DNA of 64,000 bases, taken from the NCBI RefSeq assembly GCF_040253635.1, contig NZ_JBEJGX010000003.1:4365501-4429500 (forward strand). The letters are read 5' to 3'. Made by a program: the position numbers and the translations under genes. The notes below the pieces were generated by a model that was not told the origin of the DNA, made no database searches, and saw nothing but the letters and a program-made list of their open reading frames with translations. Within the stretch, counting starts at the first letter, position 1; each line of letters starts with the position of its first letter. The stretch is from Streptomyces sp. Edi2 (lineage in GTDB: Bacteria; Actinomycetota; Actinomycetes; Streptomycetales; Streptomycetaceae). Positions 44,366-53,152 of the stretch are shown one piece after another.

Positions 44366-45122
44366 AAAGGCGCCGGAGCCAGTGCACGGCCTCGTCCGGA
44401 TCCGCCGCCACCGGCACGCCTTCCGGCGGCGGCGGGCGCCGTACGACCACCACAGGCACCCCGGCCTCCCGCGCCGCCGTCAGCTTGGCGGCGGTCGCGG
44501 CCGCCCCGCTGTCCTTCGTGACGACGACGTCGATCCGGTGGTCCCGGAGGAGCTGCCGTTCGCCCTCCAGCGTGAACGGGCCGCGGTCCAGGAGCGTCGT
44601 CATCCGGGGCGGGTGCGGCGGCTCGGGGGCGTCGACGGAGCGGACGAGGAACCAGAGGCCGGTGAGGTGGGCGAAGTGGGCCAGGCCCATGCGGCCCGTG
44701 GTGAGGAAGATGCGGGTGCCGAGGGCGGGGAGGGCGGCGGCGGCCTCGTCCAGGGAGGTGACCTGGTGCCAGGAGTCGCCAGGTCCCGGCACCCAGCCGG
44801 GCCTGCGGAGGGCGAGCAGGGGAACATAGGCGGTGGCGGCGGCCAGGGCCGCGTTGTGACTGATCGTGTCGGCGAAAGGATGGGTGGCGTCGATGAGCGC
44901 GTCCACCGCGTGCTCCCGCAGCCAGCGGGCTTGGCCCTCGGGGCCGCCGAATCCGCCGATGCGGACCTCCCCGGCGGGCAGCCGCGGCGCGGCGACCCGG
45001 CCGGCGAGCGAGGTCGTCACGCGCAGGGCCGGCTCCGCGGCCAGGGCCGCGGCCAGGCAGCGGGCCTCCGTCGTGCCGCCGAGGATCAGTACGTGGCGCG
45101 GCGGGCGGGCTGCGTCGGGCAT
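44343..45122 (-). CDS. cobK: Precorrin-6A reductase CobK/CbiJ
   Basis: A 259-residue protein with the N-terminal HVLILGGTTEARCLAAAL motif and family blocks DALIDATHPFADTISHNA, RIFLTTGRMGLAHF and VVTKDSGAAATAAKL. It reduces precorrin-6A with NADPH. ATG 45122 is preceded by GGAGGA that lies within the start region of the divergent cbiD gene. Confidence 0.95.
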   Translation of the reverse strand: MPDAARPPRHVLILGGTTEARCLAAALAAEPALRVTTSLAGRVAAPRLPAGEVRIGGFGGPEGQARWLREHAVDALIDATHPFADTISHNAALAAATAYVPLLALRRPGWVPGPGDSWHQVTSLDEAAAALPALGTRIFLTTGRMGLAHFAHLTGLWFLVRSVDAPEPPHPPRMTTLLDRGPFTLEGERQLLRDHRIDVVVTKDSGAAATAAKLTAAREAGVPVVVVRRPPPPEGVPVAADPDEAVHWLRRLFSEANSH

Positions 45123-45127
45123 GGGAT

Positions 45128-46444
45128 GTGGGTTCCTCCGTGGCTGAAGCGCAACCGCAGGGTACGGGGCATACGGGTACGGGGCATACCGGACCGCAGG
45201 GTACGGGCAAGGCCGCGGGCGGGCGCAGCGCGCAGCTCGCGCACACCGGGCTGCGGCACGGCTGGACGACCGGGGCCTGTGCGACCGCGGCGAGCACGGC
45301 CGCGTACACGGCGCTGCTGAGCGGCGAGTTCCCCGACCCGGTGACGATCACCCTGCCGAAGAGGCAGACGCCGTCCTTCGCGCTGGCGGTGGAGGAGCTG
45401 GTGGTGGAGGGGCCGACGGCGGAGGGGCTGTCGGTGGAGGAGCCGACGGCGGAAGGGCTGACGCCGGGGCGGACCGTCGCCATGGCGGGGGTGGTGAAGG
45501 ATGCGGGCGACGATCCCGACGTGACGCACGGGGCGCTCGTGCGGGCCACCGTGCGGGCGCTGCCGGCCGGGTCGGGGGTCGTGTTCAAGGCCGGGCCCGG
45601 GGTCGGGACCGTGACCCGGCCCGGGCTGCCGCTGGACGTGGGCGAGCCGGCGGTCAACCCCGTACCGCGGCAGATGATGCGGGAGCACCTGGCCGAGGTC
45701 GCGGCGCGGTACGGCGGCGGTCCGGGGGCGGCGGCCGACGTCGAGGTGGAGATCTCCGTCGATCACGGGGAGGAGATCGCCCGCAGCACCTGGAATCCGC
45801 GGCTGGGGATCCTGGGCGGGCTGTCGATCCTGGGGACCACCGGGATCGTGGTGCCGTACTCCTGCTCGGCCTGGATCGACTCCATCCGGCGCGGCGTGGA
45901 CGTGGCACGGGCGGCGGGGCGGCGGCATGTGGCCGGGTGTACGGGATCGACGTCGGAGAAGGCCGCCGTCGCGCTGCACCACCTGCCCGAGGACGCGCTG
46001 CTGGACATGGGGGACTTCGCGGGGGCGGTGCTCAAGTACGTCCGGCGCCACCCCGTGGAGCGGCTGACCATCTGCGGCGGGTTCGCCAAGCTGTCCAAGC
46101 TGGCGGCCGGGCATCTGGATCTGCACTCCGCGCGGTCCCAGGTCGACAAGGGGTTCCTGGCGGAGCTGGCCCGGCGGGGCGGGGCGGACGAGTCGCTGGC
46201 GCAGGCGGTGGCCGAGGCCAACACGGGCCTGGCGGCGCTGCAGTTGTGCGCCGCGGCGGATGTCCCGCTGGGGGATCTGGTGGCGGCGACGGCCCGGGAC
46301 GAGTCGCTGGCCGTGCTGCGGGGGGCGCCCGTCGCGGTCGACGTCATCTGCATCGACCGGGCGGGCATGGTGGTGGGGCGGGCGGAGCCGCGGGGGCCGG
46401 GGGACGCCCGTCCGGGAGGCCGTCCGGGAGGCCCGGTCCGGTGA
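45128..46444 (+). CDS. cbiD: Cobalt-precorrin-5B C1-methyltransferase CbiD
   Basis: A 438-residue protein with CbiD hallmarks (LRHGWTTGACATAAS, PYSCSAWIDSIRRGVDVAR, GCTGSTSEKAAV, TICGGFAKLSKLAAGH). It is the C1 methylase of the anaerobic branch and functionally replaces CobF. The first ~35 residues (GTGHTG repeats) and a loop at ~95-115 (VEGPTAEGL repeats) are low-complexity. Start: GTG 45128 or GTG 45140. Either way the divergent cobK start is 5-17 bp away, so promoters must lie inside coding sequence. Confidence 0.94.
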   Translation: MGSSVAEAQPQGTGHTGTGHTGPQGTGKAAGGRSAQLAHTGLRHGWTTGACATAASTAAYTALLSGEFPDPVTITLPKRQTPSFALAVEELVVEGPTAEGLSVEEPTAEGLTPGRTVAMAGVVKDAGDDPDVTHGALVRATVRALPAGSGVVFKAGPGVGTVTRPGLPLDVGEPAVNPVPRQMMREHLAEVAARYGGGPGAAADVEVEISVDHGEEIARSTWNPRLGILGGLSILGTTGIVVPYSCSAWIDSIRRGVDVARAAGRRHVAGCTGSTSEKAAVALHHLPEDALLDMGDFAGAVLKYVRRHPVERLTICGGFAKLSKLAAGHLDLHSARSQVDKGFLAELARRGGADESLAQAVAEANTGLAALQLCAAADVPLGDLVAATARDESLAVLRGAPVAVDVICIDRAGMVVGRAEPRGPGDARPGGRPGGPVR

Positions 46445-46477
46445 AGGGCTCCCCCCGCCTCCGCACCTGTCAGGTGG

Positions 46478-46843
46478 TCAGGTACGCAGCCCGTACCGGC
46501 TGGCCACGCAGTCGCTGCCGCGGCCGGTGAGCCTGCCCAGCGTCGTGCCGAGGGCACACGTGGTCAGCTGCAGCGGGTTGTCGCGGAACCGCCCGTTGCT
46601 GTCGAAGCCGGCTTGCCCGCGGTCGTAGCGCCCTGCCGGACGGGTGTTCAGGCGGAGCGGCCGGTCGTTCACCCTGGCCGGGGTGTTGTGCATCCACGGC
46701 GAGCTGTCGTGCGTCTGTGCGGGGGTGTCCGCCGCCGTCGCCTGCGTGGTGTGGTCCCTGCCGTCGGCGCCGGCGACGTTGCCGCCGAAGAGCGTCAGCA
46801 GGACGGCGGCGCCGACCGCGCCGGCGGCCAGTCTGGTACGCAT
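46478..46843 (-). CDS. Small secreted protein
   Basis: A 121-residue protein with a signal peptide (MRTRLAAGAVGAAVLLTLFGG, cleavage near AGADG), then a hydrophilic mature part with two Cys (TTCALG, SDCVASRYG) that could form one disulfide. ATG 46843 has AAAGGAG upstream. No family recognised; similar short secreted proteins of Streptomyces carry an RFxDNPLQ-like block seen here (GRFRDNPLQLTTCALG). Confidence 0.78.
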   Translation of the reverse strand: MRTRLAAGAVGAAVLLTLFGGNVAGADGRDHTTQATAADTPAQTHDSSPWMHNTPARVNDRPLRLNTRPAGRYDRGQAGFDSNGRFRDNPLQLTTCALGTTLGRLTGRGSDCVASRYGLRT

Positions 46844-47586
46844 CGTGGCGCACTCCTTTGCTCGGCCCCCCTTGGGTGTCGCAGCTTCCTTACCGGCCCC
46901 CGGTAGCCGAGTAACGGACATTCACCCCTATGCGGTCGTATGGTCAGCCGGACGGGCCCGGGGAGGCCGGGTCTGACGGGGCCGGGCTCGGGTCCGGGGA
47001 CAGGGTGGGCGCGCAGCAGGCGGGCTCCCGTAAACGGATGTGCCGCCTTTCGGTGCGGAACCTTCACCGAAAACTCAAAAATGAGAAAAGCGGAAGCCGG
47101 AAACCGGGAAACTGAAAGTGCGACCGCGACACGTGACCGCGCCCGCTCCGCCGCCCACGGGGGACGTTGTACGCGCCCGGCGACCCAAAGGGCGTTTCAG
47201 GGTTTCGGCGTAAATTCATAACCCGTATGACCCCCAGCGCGACAACCCGCACCACACCCCTCGTTGCGCGGAAAATGCAGACATCTCACGCCATCCAACC
47301 CGGCGAAGACGCCACGAAGCCCATCAGGCGAGAACCGGGCAAAGCCGCACGTCAGGACAGTCGCGTCGCCGCATTCCAGGCCCATGAAAAATCGGCCGGG
47401 AAGTTGCCGCGCAGCCCCTCATCGTGATTGCATTTCATGCACACACGGACGCCATTATGCGTGTCATTTTCCGGTCCCGGTTCCGGTTTCGGTGTCCGGT
47501 GCCAGGCGACCGTTTTGCGGACGGATTGCTTCACAATTCTGCCTGCATGGGTTCAGAATCCACAGCACTGACGAAAAGGGCACACC
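46844..47586. other. 743-bp intergenic region, AT-richer, promoter of the Gly-Gly peptide gene
   Basis: Two short open frames occur (47064-47255 minus, 47167-47427 plus) but neither has normal Streptomyces codon bias or a good ribosome-binding site. Base composition is lower in GC than the neighbourhood. Near 47461-47500 there is a run of ggttccggt/ttccggtcc direct repeats. The last ~70 bp probably hold the promoter of the gene at 47587. Confidence 0.5.
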
Positions 47587-47817
47587 ATGCGCAACGACTT
47601 CACCCCCGCCGCCACGGAGATCTCCGACAGCGAGCTCGAGAACATCGCCGGTGGTCTCGTCGCCGGCGGCGCCAACACCGGTGCCGAGATCGCCGGGCAC
47701 GGCGTCTCCGCGAACGTCGGCGGCTTCCTCGGCGCCGGCGCGTCGGTCTCCCCCGAGGGTGCCTCTGCGCAGGTCTCCGGCTCCGTCATGGGCGCGGTGC
47801 ACACCACCAGCCTCTGA
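47587..47817 (+). CDS. Orphan Gly-Gly-leader peptide (bacteriocin/RiPP precursor-like)
   Basis: A 76-residue peptide. The leader ends ISDSELENIAGG, matching double-glycine leaders cleaved by C39 peptidase transporters (E-L-x-x-I-x-G-G). The putative core of ~53 residues is almost only Gly, Ala, Ser, Val and Thr with no Cys and ends VMGAVHTTSL. ATG has AAAGGG upstream, and a very strong terminator follows 26 bp after the stop, so it is a single-gene, possibly highly expressed unit. No modification or export enzyme lies next to it. Role unknown; a bacteriocin-like or signalling peptide is the best guess. Confidence 0.72.
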   Translation: MRNDFTPAATEISDSELENIAGGLVAGGANTGAEIAGHGVSANVGGFLGAGASVSPEGASAQVSGSVMGAVHTTSL

Positions 47818-47843
47818 GGCCCGCACGTCACGCATCAGCTGGA

Positions 47844-47886
47844 CGCACCGGAGCCCCGGGACTTTCCGTCCCGGGGCTCCGGTGCG
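47844..47886. terminator. Strong terminator hairpin
   Basis: Arms at 47844-47861 and 47869-47886 form an 18-bp perfect stem with a 7-base loop (ctttccg). It lies between the Gly-Gly peptide gene and the convergent cobM gene. Confidence 0.9.
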
Positions 47887-47915
47887 TCTGCGTCTGCCCA
47901 GGCTCAGGCTCAGGC

Positions 47916-48737
47916 TCAGGGAGTGTCGGCAGCAGCGGGCGCGGAGTCCTGTGCACCGCCGCCTGCGCCGGCCTCGCCTGCCCCGCACCCGCCGTGCGGC
48001 CGCTCACGGTCCGCCGAGTAGAGATGGCTGTCGCGGAACTGCTCGGCGCCCAGGGTGCGGCCGACCATGATGACGGCCGTACGGACCACGCCCGCGGCCT
48101 TCACCTGGCCGGCGATGTCGGCGAGGGTGCCGCGCAGGACCAGTTCATCGGGGCGGGAGGCCATGGCGACGACGGCGGCCGGGCAGTCGGCGCCGTAGTG
48201 CGGCAGGAGTTCGTCGACGACCCGGTCGACGTACATCGCGGCCAGGTGGAGGACCAGCAGCGCACCGCTGCGGCCGAGGGTGGCAAGGTCCTCGCCCTCG
48301 GGCATGGGGGTGGCGCGCTGGGCGACGCGGGTGAGGATGACGGTCTGGCCGACGGTGGGGACGGTCAGCTCGCGCCCCAGGGCGGCGGCGGCCGCGGCGA
48401 ACGCGGGCACGCCCGGCACCACGTCGTACGGCACCCCGGCCGCGTCCAGCCTGCGCATCTGCTCGGCGACCGCGCTGAAGACGGACGGGTCGCCGGAGTG
48501 CAGCCGGGCGACGTCGTGGCCCTCCTCGTGGGCGCGGACCATCTCGGCGGTGATCGTGTCGAGGTCCAGCTGAGCGGTGTCGATGAGCCGGGCGCCGGGC
48601 GGGCACTCGGCAAGCAGCTCGCGCGGCACCAGGCTGCCCGCGTAGAGGCAGACCCCGCAGGAGGCGAGCGTACGGGCGCCGCGCACGGTGATCAGGTCGG
48701 CGGCGCCGGGACCCGCGCCGATGAAGTGGACGGTCAT
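47916..48737 (-). CDS. cobM: Precorrin-4 C11-methyltransferase CobM/CbiF
   Basis: A 273-residue SAM-dependent methylase (MTVHFIGAGPGAADLITVRGARTL, LHSGDPSVFSAVAEQM, VVPGVPAFAAAAAALG). It methylates C11 of precorrin-4. ATG 48737 overlaps the cobL stop (ATGA), so the two are co-translated. The C-terminal ~25 residues are a low-complexity Gly/Ala tail, whose DNA includes four caggct repeats at ~47896-47920. Confidence 0.95.
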   Translation of the reverse strand: MTVHFIGAGPGAADLITVRGARTLASCGVCLYAGSLVPRELLAECPPGARLIDTAQLDLDTITAEMVRAHEEGHDVARLHSGDPSVFSAVAEQMRRLDAAGVPYDVVPGVPAFAAAAAALGRELTVPTVGQTVILTRVAQRATPMPEGEDLATLGRSGALLVLHLAAMYVDRVVDELLPHYGADCPAAVVAMASRPDELVLRGTLADIAGQVKAAGVVRTAVIMVGRTLGAEQFRDSHLYSADRERPHGGCGAGEAGAGGGAQDSAPAAADTP

Positions 48738-50167
48738 GGTTGCTCGGTCTCCTGGGGGCCGGACGACGGGGACGAGGACGGGGACGGAGGCGGTGACGGG
48801 GAGGCGGCCGGCGACGGGGAGGTGGCCGGCGGCTTCACGGCCGACCACTGGGTGACCGGCATCGCCTGCCGCCAGCCCGTGAAGCCGCCGACCGGCACCG
48901 CATGGGCGACCGCGAGCCGGATCAGTTCGCCGCCGTACTGCCGGTAGCAGTCGGCGAGCAGCGCCTCGGACTCCAGCGTCACGGTGTTCGCGACGATCCG
49001 GCCCCCCGCGGGCAGCGCCTCCCAGCACGCGGCCAGCAGGCCGGGGGCGGTCAGCCCGCCGCCGATGAACACCGCGTCCGGCACCGGCAGTCCGGCCAGG
49101 GCGGCGGGCGCACAACCGTGGACGACGCGCAGCGCCGGCACGCCGAGCGAGCGCGCGTTGCGGCCGATCCGCTCGGCCCGTACGGCGTCGCGCTCGACGC
49201 CGATGGCGCGGCAGGTGCGGTGCGCGCGGAGCCATTCGATGGCGATGGAGCCGGAGCCGCCGCCGATGTCCCACAGGAGTTCGCCGGGGGCGGGCGCCAG
49301 CGCGGCGAGGGTGGCGGCGCGGACATGGCGCTTGGTGAGCTGGCCGTCGTGTTCGTAGGCGGCGTCGGGGAGGCCGGGGACGGTGGACAGCGGCGGGGTG
49401 CCGGGCGCGCGGCGGCAGTCGAGGGCGATGACATTGAGGGGGTCGGCGGGCGGGGCGTCCCAGCCGTCGGCGGTGCCCTCGGCCGTCCGTTCACGGGGGC
49501 CGCCGAGTTGCTCCAGTACGCGCATGCGGGTCGGGCCGAAGCCGTGGGCGCGCAGCAGGGCGGCGACCTCGGCGGGGGTGCCGGCACCGGCGGACAGCAC
49601 CAGCAGGCGGTGGCCGTCGTACAGCGCACGGGCCAGATTCTCGGTGGGCCGCCCGACGAGCGTGATGACCTCGGTGTCCTCCAGCGGCCAGCCGAGGCGG
49701 GCGCAGGCGTAGGAGACGGAGGAAGGGTGGGGGAAGATCCGGAGCCGGGGCGGGTGCTCCGCGTCGCCTTCCCCGGCCGCGTCGCCTTCCCCGGCCGCGT
49801 CCTCTTGCGCTGCCGATTTCCCTGCCGCTGCTGATCCCCCGTCCGCTGCCGTTTCCGCCAGCACCTCGGTCAGGGTCCGCCCGATCCCGTAGAACATCGG
49901 ATCGCCGCTGGCCAGCACGCACACCCGGCGCCCGGCGTGCGCCGCGAGCAGCCCGGGGACGGCGGGGCGCAGGGGGGAGGGCCACGGGACGCGCTCACCG
50001 GCGCACTCGTCGGGCAGCAGCGCGAGCTGGCGGGGGCCGCCGATCAGCACCTCGGCCCTCCGCAGCGCCTGCCGGGAGGCGTCGGGCAGTCCGTCCCAGC
50101 CATCGGCCCCGATGCCGACGACGGACACGGGTTCAGGAGCGGCCGGGGCGGGTGGTGCGGGGCTCAC
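48734..50167 (-). CDS. cobL: Precorrin-6Y C5,15-methyltransferase (decarboxylating) CobL, CbiE-CbiT fusion
   Basis: A 477-residue two-domain protein. The N-terminal CbiE methylase (VSVVGIGADGWDGL, VLASGDPMFYGIG) carries an Ala/Glu/Gly-rich insert at ~130-160. The C-terminal CbiT methylase has the SAM motif LLWDIGGGSGSIAIEWLR. It methylates C5 and C15 and removes the acetate carboxyl. It ends in a Ser/Pro tail (~25 residues). GTG 50167 start. The ~225 bp upstream show no riboswitch that I can recognise. Confidence 0.94.
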   Translation of the reverse strand: MSPAPPAPAAPEPVSVVGIGADGWDGLPDASRQALRRAEVLIGGPRQLALLPDECAGERVPWPSPLRPAVPGLLAAHAGRRVCVLASGDPMFYGIGRTLTEVLAETAADGGSAAAGKSAAQEDAAGEGDAAGEGDAEHPPRLRIFPHPSSVSYACARLGWPLEDTEVITLVGRPTENLARALYDGHRLLVLSAGAGTPAEVAALLRAHGFGPTRMRVLEQLGGPRERTAEGTADGWDAPPADPLNVIALDCRRAPGTPPLSTVPGLPDAAYEHDGQLTKRHVRAATLAALAPAPGELLWDIGGGSGSIAIEWLRAHRTCRAIGVERDAVRAERIGRNARSLGVPALRVVHGCAPAALAGLPVPDAVFIGGGLTAPGLLAACWEALPAGGRIVANTVTLESEALLADCYRQYGGELIRLAVAHAVPVGGFTGWRQAMPVTQWSAVKPPATSPSPAASPSPPPSPSSSPSSGPQETEQP

Positions 50168-50392
50168 TGCCGGATACCTCAGACGTCGGGAGGGGCCGGA
50201 GCCGGGGAACCCGTCGACGATGACGACGAAGGGGTACCGGTCCGGGGGACGGGAGCCGAACTTTACTGACCGGTCGCCTCACGCGGTCCCGCTGCCCCCG
50301 TCAACCGGCGCGACGGCCCAGCTGCCGCCCGGTCAACCCGCGCGACGACCCCGCTGCCGCCCCCGGTCAACCGGCCTCGCAGCCCCGTCCCC

Positions 50393-50662
50393 TCACCCCA
50401 GCACCACGAGCAGGAACTGCCACGCGAACAGGAACGCCGCGCAGAAACCCACCCCGGCCGGCAGCCACTGCCAGATGCCGCGCGGGGAGTCGAAGCAGAC
50501 CAAGTAGCCGAGCACGGCAACGACGCCGGTCAGGGCACCCAGCCAGAAGGGGAGGCCGTCGTGGTACCCGTACAGGATCGCGACGGCGGCCAGCAGGCCG
50601 AGCACCGCCAGGACCTGGCCCTTGCCGGGTGCGGGCCGCACGCTCTCGCCCGTAGCGCTCAT
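50393..50662 (-). CDS. Small membrane protein, three predicted helices
   Basis: An 89-residue protein (MSATGESVRPAPGKGQ, then hydrophobic segments ~17-34, 40-58 and 68-88). No clear ribosome-binding site before ATG 50662. No family recognised. The region 50168-50392 upstream of cobL is GC-rich without a gene. Confidence 0.65.
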   Translation of the reverse strand: MSATGESVRPAPGKGQVLAVLGLLAAVAILYGYHDGLPFWLGALTGVVAVLGYLVCFDSPRGIWQWLPAGVGFCAAFLFAWQFLLVVLG

Positions 50663-50888
50663 AGCGCCGGATGCTACCGGGGCACAAAGGCCTCGGCGGC
50701 TTCCCACGCCAGCCGCGATCGGACATCCGAATTCCGTTTGCGGCCCCCGCTCCCTTTCCCGTCCGCACCGCTCTGACCAGGTGCGATAGGCCGTTCGACG
50801 GTAATGACAACGGTCACCGATGCAGCCTTTGGATCTTTTGCTGAAGTGCGGTTTGCTTCGCAGCAAGGAGCCAGGAAGGAGCGCGCCC

Positions 50889-51911
50889 ATGACCGAGCAC
50901 GCCCACAGCCACGGGCACAGCCACAGCCACGCCCACGGGGTCTCACCGGACGCCGACCGGCGCTGGCTGCGCAGCGCGCTCCTGCTGCTCACCGCCTACA
51001 TGGCGGTCGAGGTCGTGATCGGTGTCGTGGCGCAGTCCCTGGCACTGATCTCGGACGCCGCCCATATGCTCACCGACGCGGTCTCGATCGTGCTGGCCCT
51101 GGTCGCGATGCGGCTGGCCGCGCGGCCCGCGCGCGGTGGGTACACCTACGGGCTCAAGCGCGCCGAAATCCTCTCCGCGCAGGCCAACGGCATCACCTTG
51201 CTGCTGCTGTCGGTCTGGCTGGCGTACGAGGCGGTCCAGCGGCTGATCTCGCCGCCCGCGGTCACCGGCGGGCTGGTGCTGGTCACCGCGCTGTCCGGGA
51301 TCGTGGTGAATCTGATCTGCACCTGGCTGCTGTCCCGCGCCAACCGCTCCAGCCTGAACGTCGAGGGCGCCTACCAGCACATCCTCACCGACCTGTTCGG
51401 CTTCGTCGCCACCGCTCTCGCCGGTCTGATCGTGCTGACGACGGGGTTCGAGCGGGCGGATTCGATTGCCTCGCTGGTGGTCGTCGCGCTGATGCTGCGG
51501 GCCGGTACGGGGCTGGTGCGCGAATCCGGGCGGATCTTCATGGAGGCCGCACCGGCCGGGGTCGACCCGGACGCGCTGGGCGAGCGTCTGGTCGCCACGG
51601 ACGAGGTCGTCGAGGTGCACGATCTGCACATCTGGCAGATCACCTCCGGGCAGCCGGCGCTCTCCGCGCACATCCTGGTGGCGCCGGGCGGCGACTGCCA
51701 CAAGGTCCGCCGCGGTCTGCAGGAGCTGCTGAGCGGCGAGTACGGCATCAGCCACGCCACCCTCCAGGTCGACCACGTCGGCGAACAGGGCTCGCCCGAT
51801 GACGTACTGACGCTGGGCCCGCGGCCCGGCACCGAGGCGGAGGAGCAGGCCGGTCACTGCGAGGACTCCCACGGTCCGGTGCACCGGTCGGGGCCGCAGC
51901 GCCGGCGTTGA
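50889..51911 (+). CDS. Cation diffusion facilitator (CDF) metal exporter, CzcD/ZitB-like
   Basis: A 340-residue protein with a His-rich start (TEHAHSHGHSHSHAHG), six membrane helices carrying the metal-site motifs SDAAHMLTD and HILTD, and a C-terminal ferredoxin-like cytoplasmic domain (VVEVHDLHIWQITSGQPALSAH). It exports Zn2+ or a similar divalent ion in exchange for protons; cobalt is possible. ATG 50889 has GGAAGGAGC upstream and is preferred to the longer frame. The last ~14 codons run into a 37-bp tandem repeat that also supplies the stop codon. Confidence 0.94.
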   Translation: MTEHAHSHGHSHSHAHGVSPDADRRWLRSALLLLTAYMAVEVVIGVVAQSLALISDAAHMLTDAVSIVLALVAMRLAARPARGGYTYGLKRAEILSAQANGITLLLLSVWLAYEAVQRLISPPAVTGGLVLVTALSGIVVNLICTWLLSRANRSSLNVEGAYQHILTDLFGFVATALAGLIVLTTGFERADSIASLVVVALMLRAGTGLVRESGRIFMEAAPAGVDPDALGERLVATDEVVEVHDLHIWQITSGQPALSAHILVAPGGDCHKVRRGLQELLSGEYGISHATLQVDHVGEQGSPDDVLTLGPRPGTEAEEQAGHCEDSHGPVHRSGPQRRR

Positions 51912-52020
51912 CGGTCCGGTGCAGCGGTCGGGCCGCAACGGCGTTGACGGTCGGGTGCACCGGTCGGGGCCGCAACGGCGTTGACGATCGGATGCACCGG
52001 TCGGGGCGGCACCGGCGTCG
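51871..52020. repeat. Four ~37-bp tandem repeats across the exporter gene end
   Basis: Units start at 51871, 51911, 51947 and 51984 (40, 36, 37 and 37 bp), each with gcaccggtcggggccgcaac-like sequence and ending gcgttg. The first unit codes for the last residues of the CDF protein; the rest are downstream. Unit length is not a multiple of 3 in all copies, so changes would alter the C-terminus. Confidence 0.85.
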
Positions 52021-52112
52021 AGCGGCGGCCACCGCCCCTCACTCGGGTGAACCCGGCCCGGGAGAAGGCCGCCTGCCGCCGGTGACGGGGGCCGCGATGC
52101 TCGGATGACGGC

Positions 52113-52835
52113 ATGAGAACCGCCGTTGTCTGCGCGCTGCTGTGCGCCGCCACGCTCCCCGGACCGCCCGCCGCCGCGCACGCCCCGCAGGCACCGCCCG
52201 TCGGCGCGTATACCCCGCGGGCACTGCCTCTCGCCGCGCACGTCCGGCAGCAACTGTCCGCCGCCGCGTACGTCCCGCAGGCATCGCCCGCCGCCGCGTA
52301 CGCCCCGGCTCCTCCCGCCGTCTCGGTCACGGTGGCGGTGACCGACGGCCGGGACGACGCCGAGGCCGGCAAACGGCTCGACTACCGCATCACCGTGCAC
52401 AACCTGGGCCCCACCGCCGTCCACGGGGCCCGTATCGAGCAGGAGATGCCGGCCACCACGACCTCCGCCACCGCGCCCGGCGCCACCGTCGAAGGGCGCG
52501 GCGTGGGCAAGCAGAAGGCGGTCTGGCGCTCCGATCTGCCCGCACACGACATCCAGGTGTTCACCGCCTCGGCCGTGCTCGGCGACCGGGTCGACCGCGC
52601 CGGCAGCGCGGCCCCCGGCACTCTGCGTGCCGCCGCCACGGTCTGTGTCTACGTGGATGAATCCTTCGCCCCCACGGCCTGCTCCGGCGACCTGGACGAC
52701 CTGCCGGAGACCCGCGCGGACGCCGGGGCCGGCGGCGGCTGGGGGTGGTGGGCTGCGGCCGCCGGGGCCGCCGCGCTGCTCGGTCCGGGAGTGGTGCGGG
52801 CGGTACGACGGCGGCGCGGCGCCACGCCGCGCTGA
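52113..52835 (+). CDS. Secreted or membrane-anchored DUF11-like repeat protein
   Basis: A 240-residue protein: signal peptide (MRTAVVCALLCAATLPGPPAAAHA), a repeat-rich linker of APQAPPVGAY/YVPQASPAA type (~25-68), one DUF11/CARDB-like beta domain (~70-170: VSVTVAVTDGRDDAEAGKRLDYRITVHNLGPTAVHGARI) with two Cys, and a C-terminal anchor (WWAAAAGAAALLGPGVV followed by RRRR). Probably cell-surface exposed. The start has only a weak ribosome-binding site. Confidence 0.8.
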   Translation: MRTAVVCALLCAATLPGPPAAAHAPQAPPVGAYTPRALPLAAHVRQQLSAAAYVPQASPAAAYAPAPPAVSVTVAVTDGRDDAEAGKRLDYRITVHNLGPTAVHGARIEQEMPATTTSATAPGATVEGRGVGKQKAVWRSDLPAHDIQVFTASAVLGDRVDRAGSAAPGTLRAAATVCVYVDESFAPTACSGDLDDLPETRADAGAGGGWGWWAAAAGAAALLGPGVVRAVRRRRGATPR

Positions 52836-53152
52836 GGCCAACGCCGCGCTGAGGCAACCGCCGCGCTGAGGCCCCGGATCGGTCCGAGCCCACGGGCCGC
52901 CCGCCGGGTCCCCCGGGCCGGGCCGGCGCCGCCCGCCGGGTCACCCGTTGGCACCGGCCCCGCTCGCGGGCGGCGGGGGTTCGCACTTGCCTGGAAGCAG
53001 GCCGTGGGGCGCATTGCGGGGGACTTCCCGGGCCCGGCCGGTCCGTGGGCTCGCCGGCAGGAACTGCCGGCCCGGCACCGAGGTCTTCCCGGGCCCGGCC
53101 GGTCCACGGGACGCGCCCTTGTCCGCCCGCCGGGCAGGAAGGACCAGACGCG
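52836..53152. other. Intergenic region with GC-rich direct repeats
   Basis: 317 bp without a gene. ccgcgctgaggc is repeated three times at the left end (partly inside the preceding gene), and ttcccgggcccggccggtcc is duplicated at about 53026 and 53087. Confidence 0.6.

Noticed and set aside
47064..47427. Two short open frames in the gap before the Gly-Gly peptide gene
   Set aside because: No Streptomyces-like third-position GC bias, no convincing ribosome-binding site, and they overlap on opposite strands.
50168..50290. A second cobalamin riboswitch upstream of cobL
   Set aside because: I looked for the GCCACTG core and B12 box on the minus strand and found neither; only GC-rich sequence is present.
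50761..50830. Zur-type operator before the CDF exporter (tgacaacggtca)
   Set aside because: Only a 12-bp imperfect match to the known Zur box; a CDF exporter would normally be induced by zinc rather than repressed by Zur. Too weak to report as a site.
51871..52020. CRISPR-like spacing of ~37-bp repeats
   Set aside because: The repeats are head to tail with no spacers and part of the array is coding sequence of the exporter gene.
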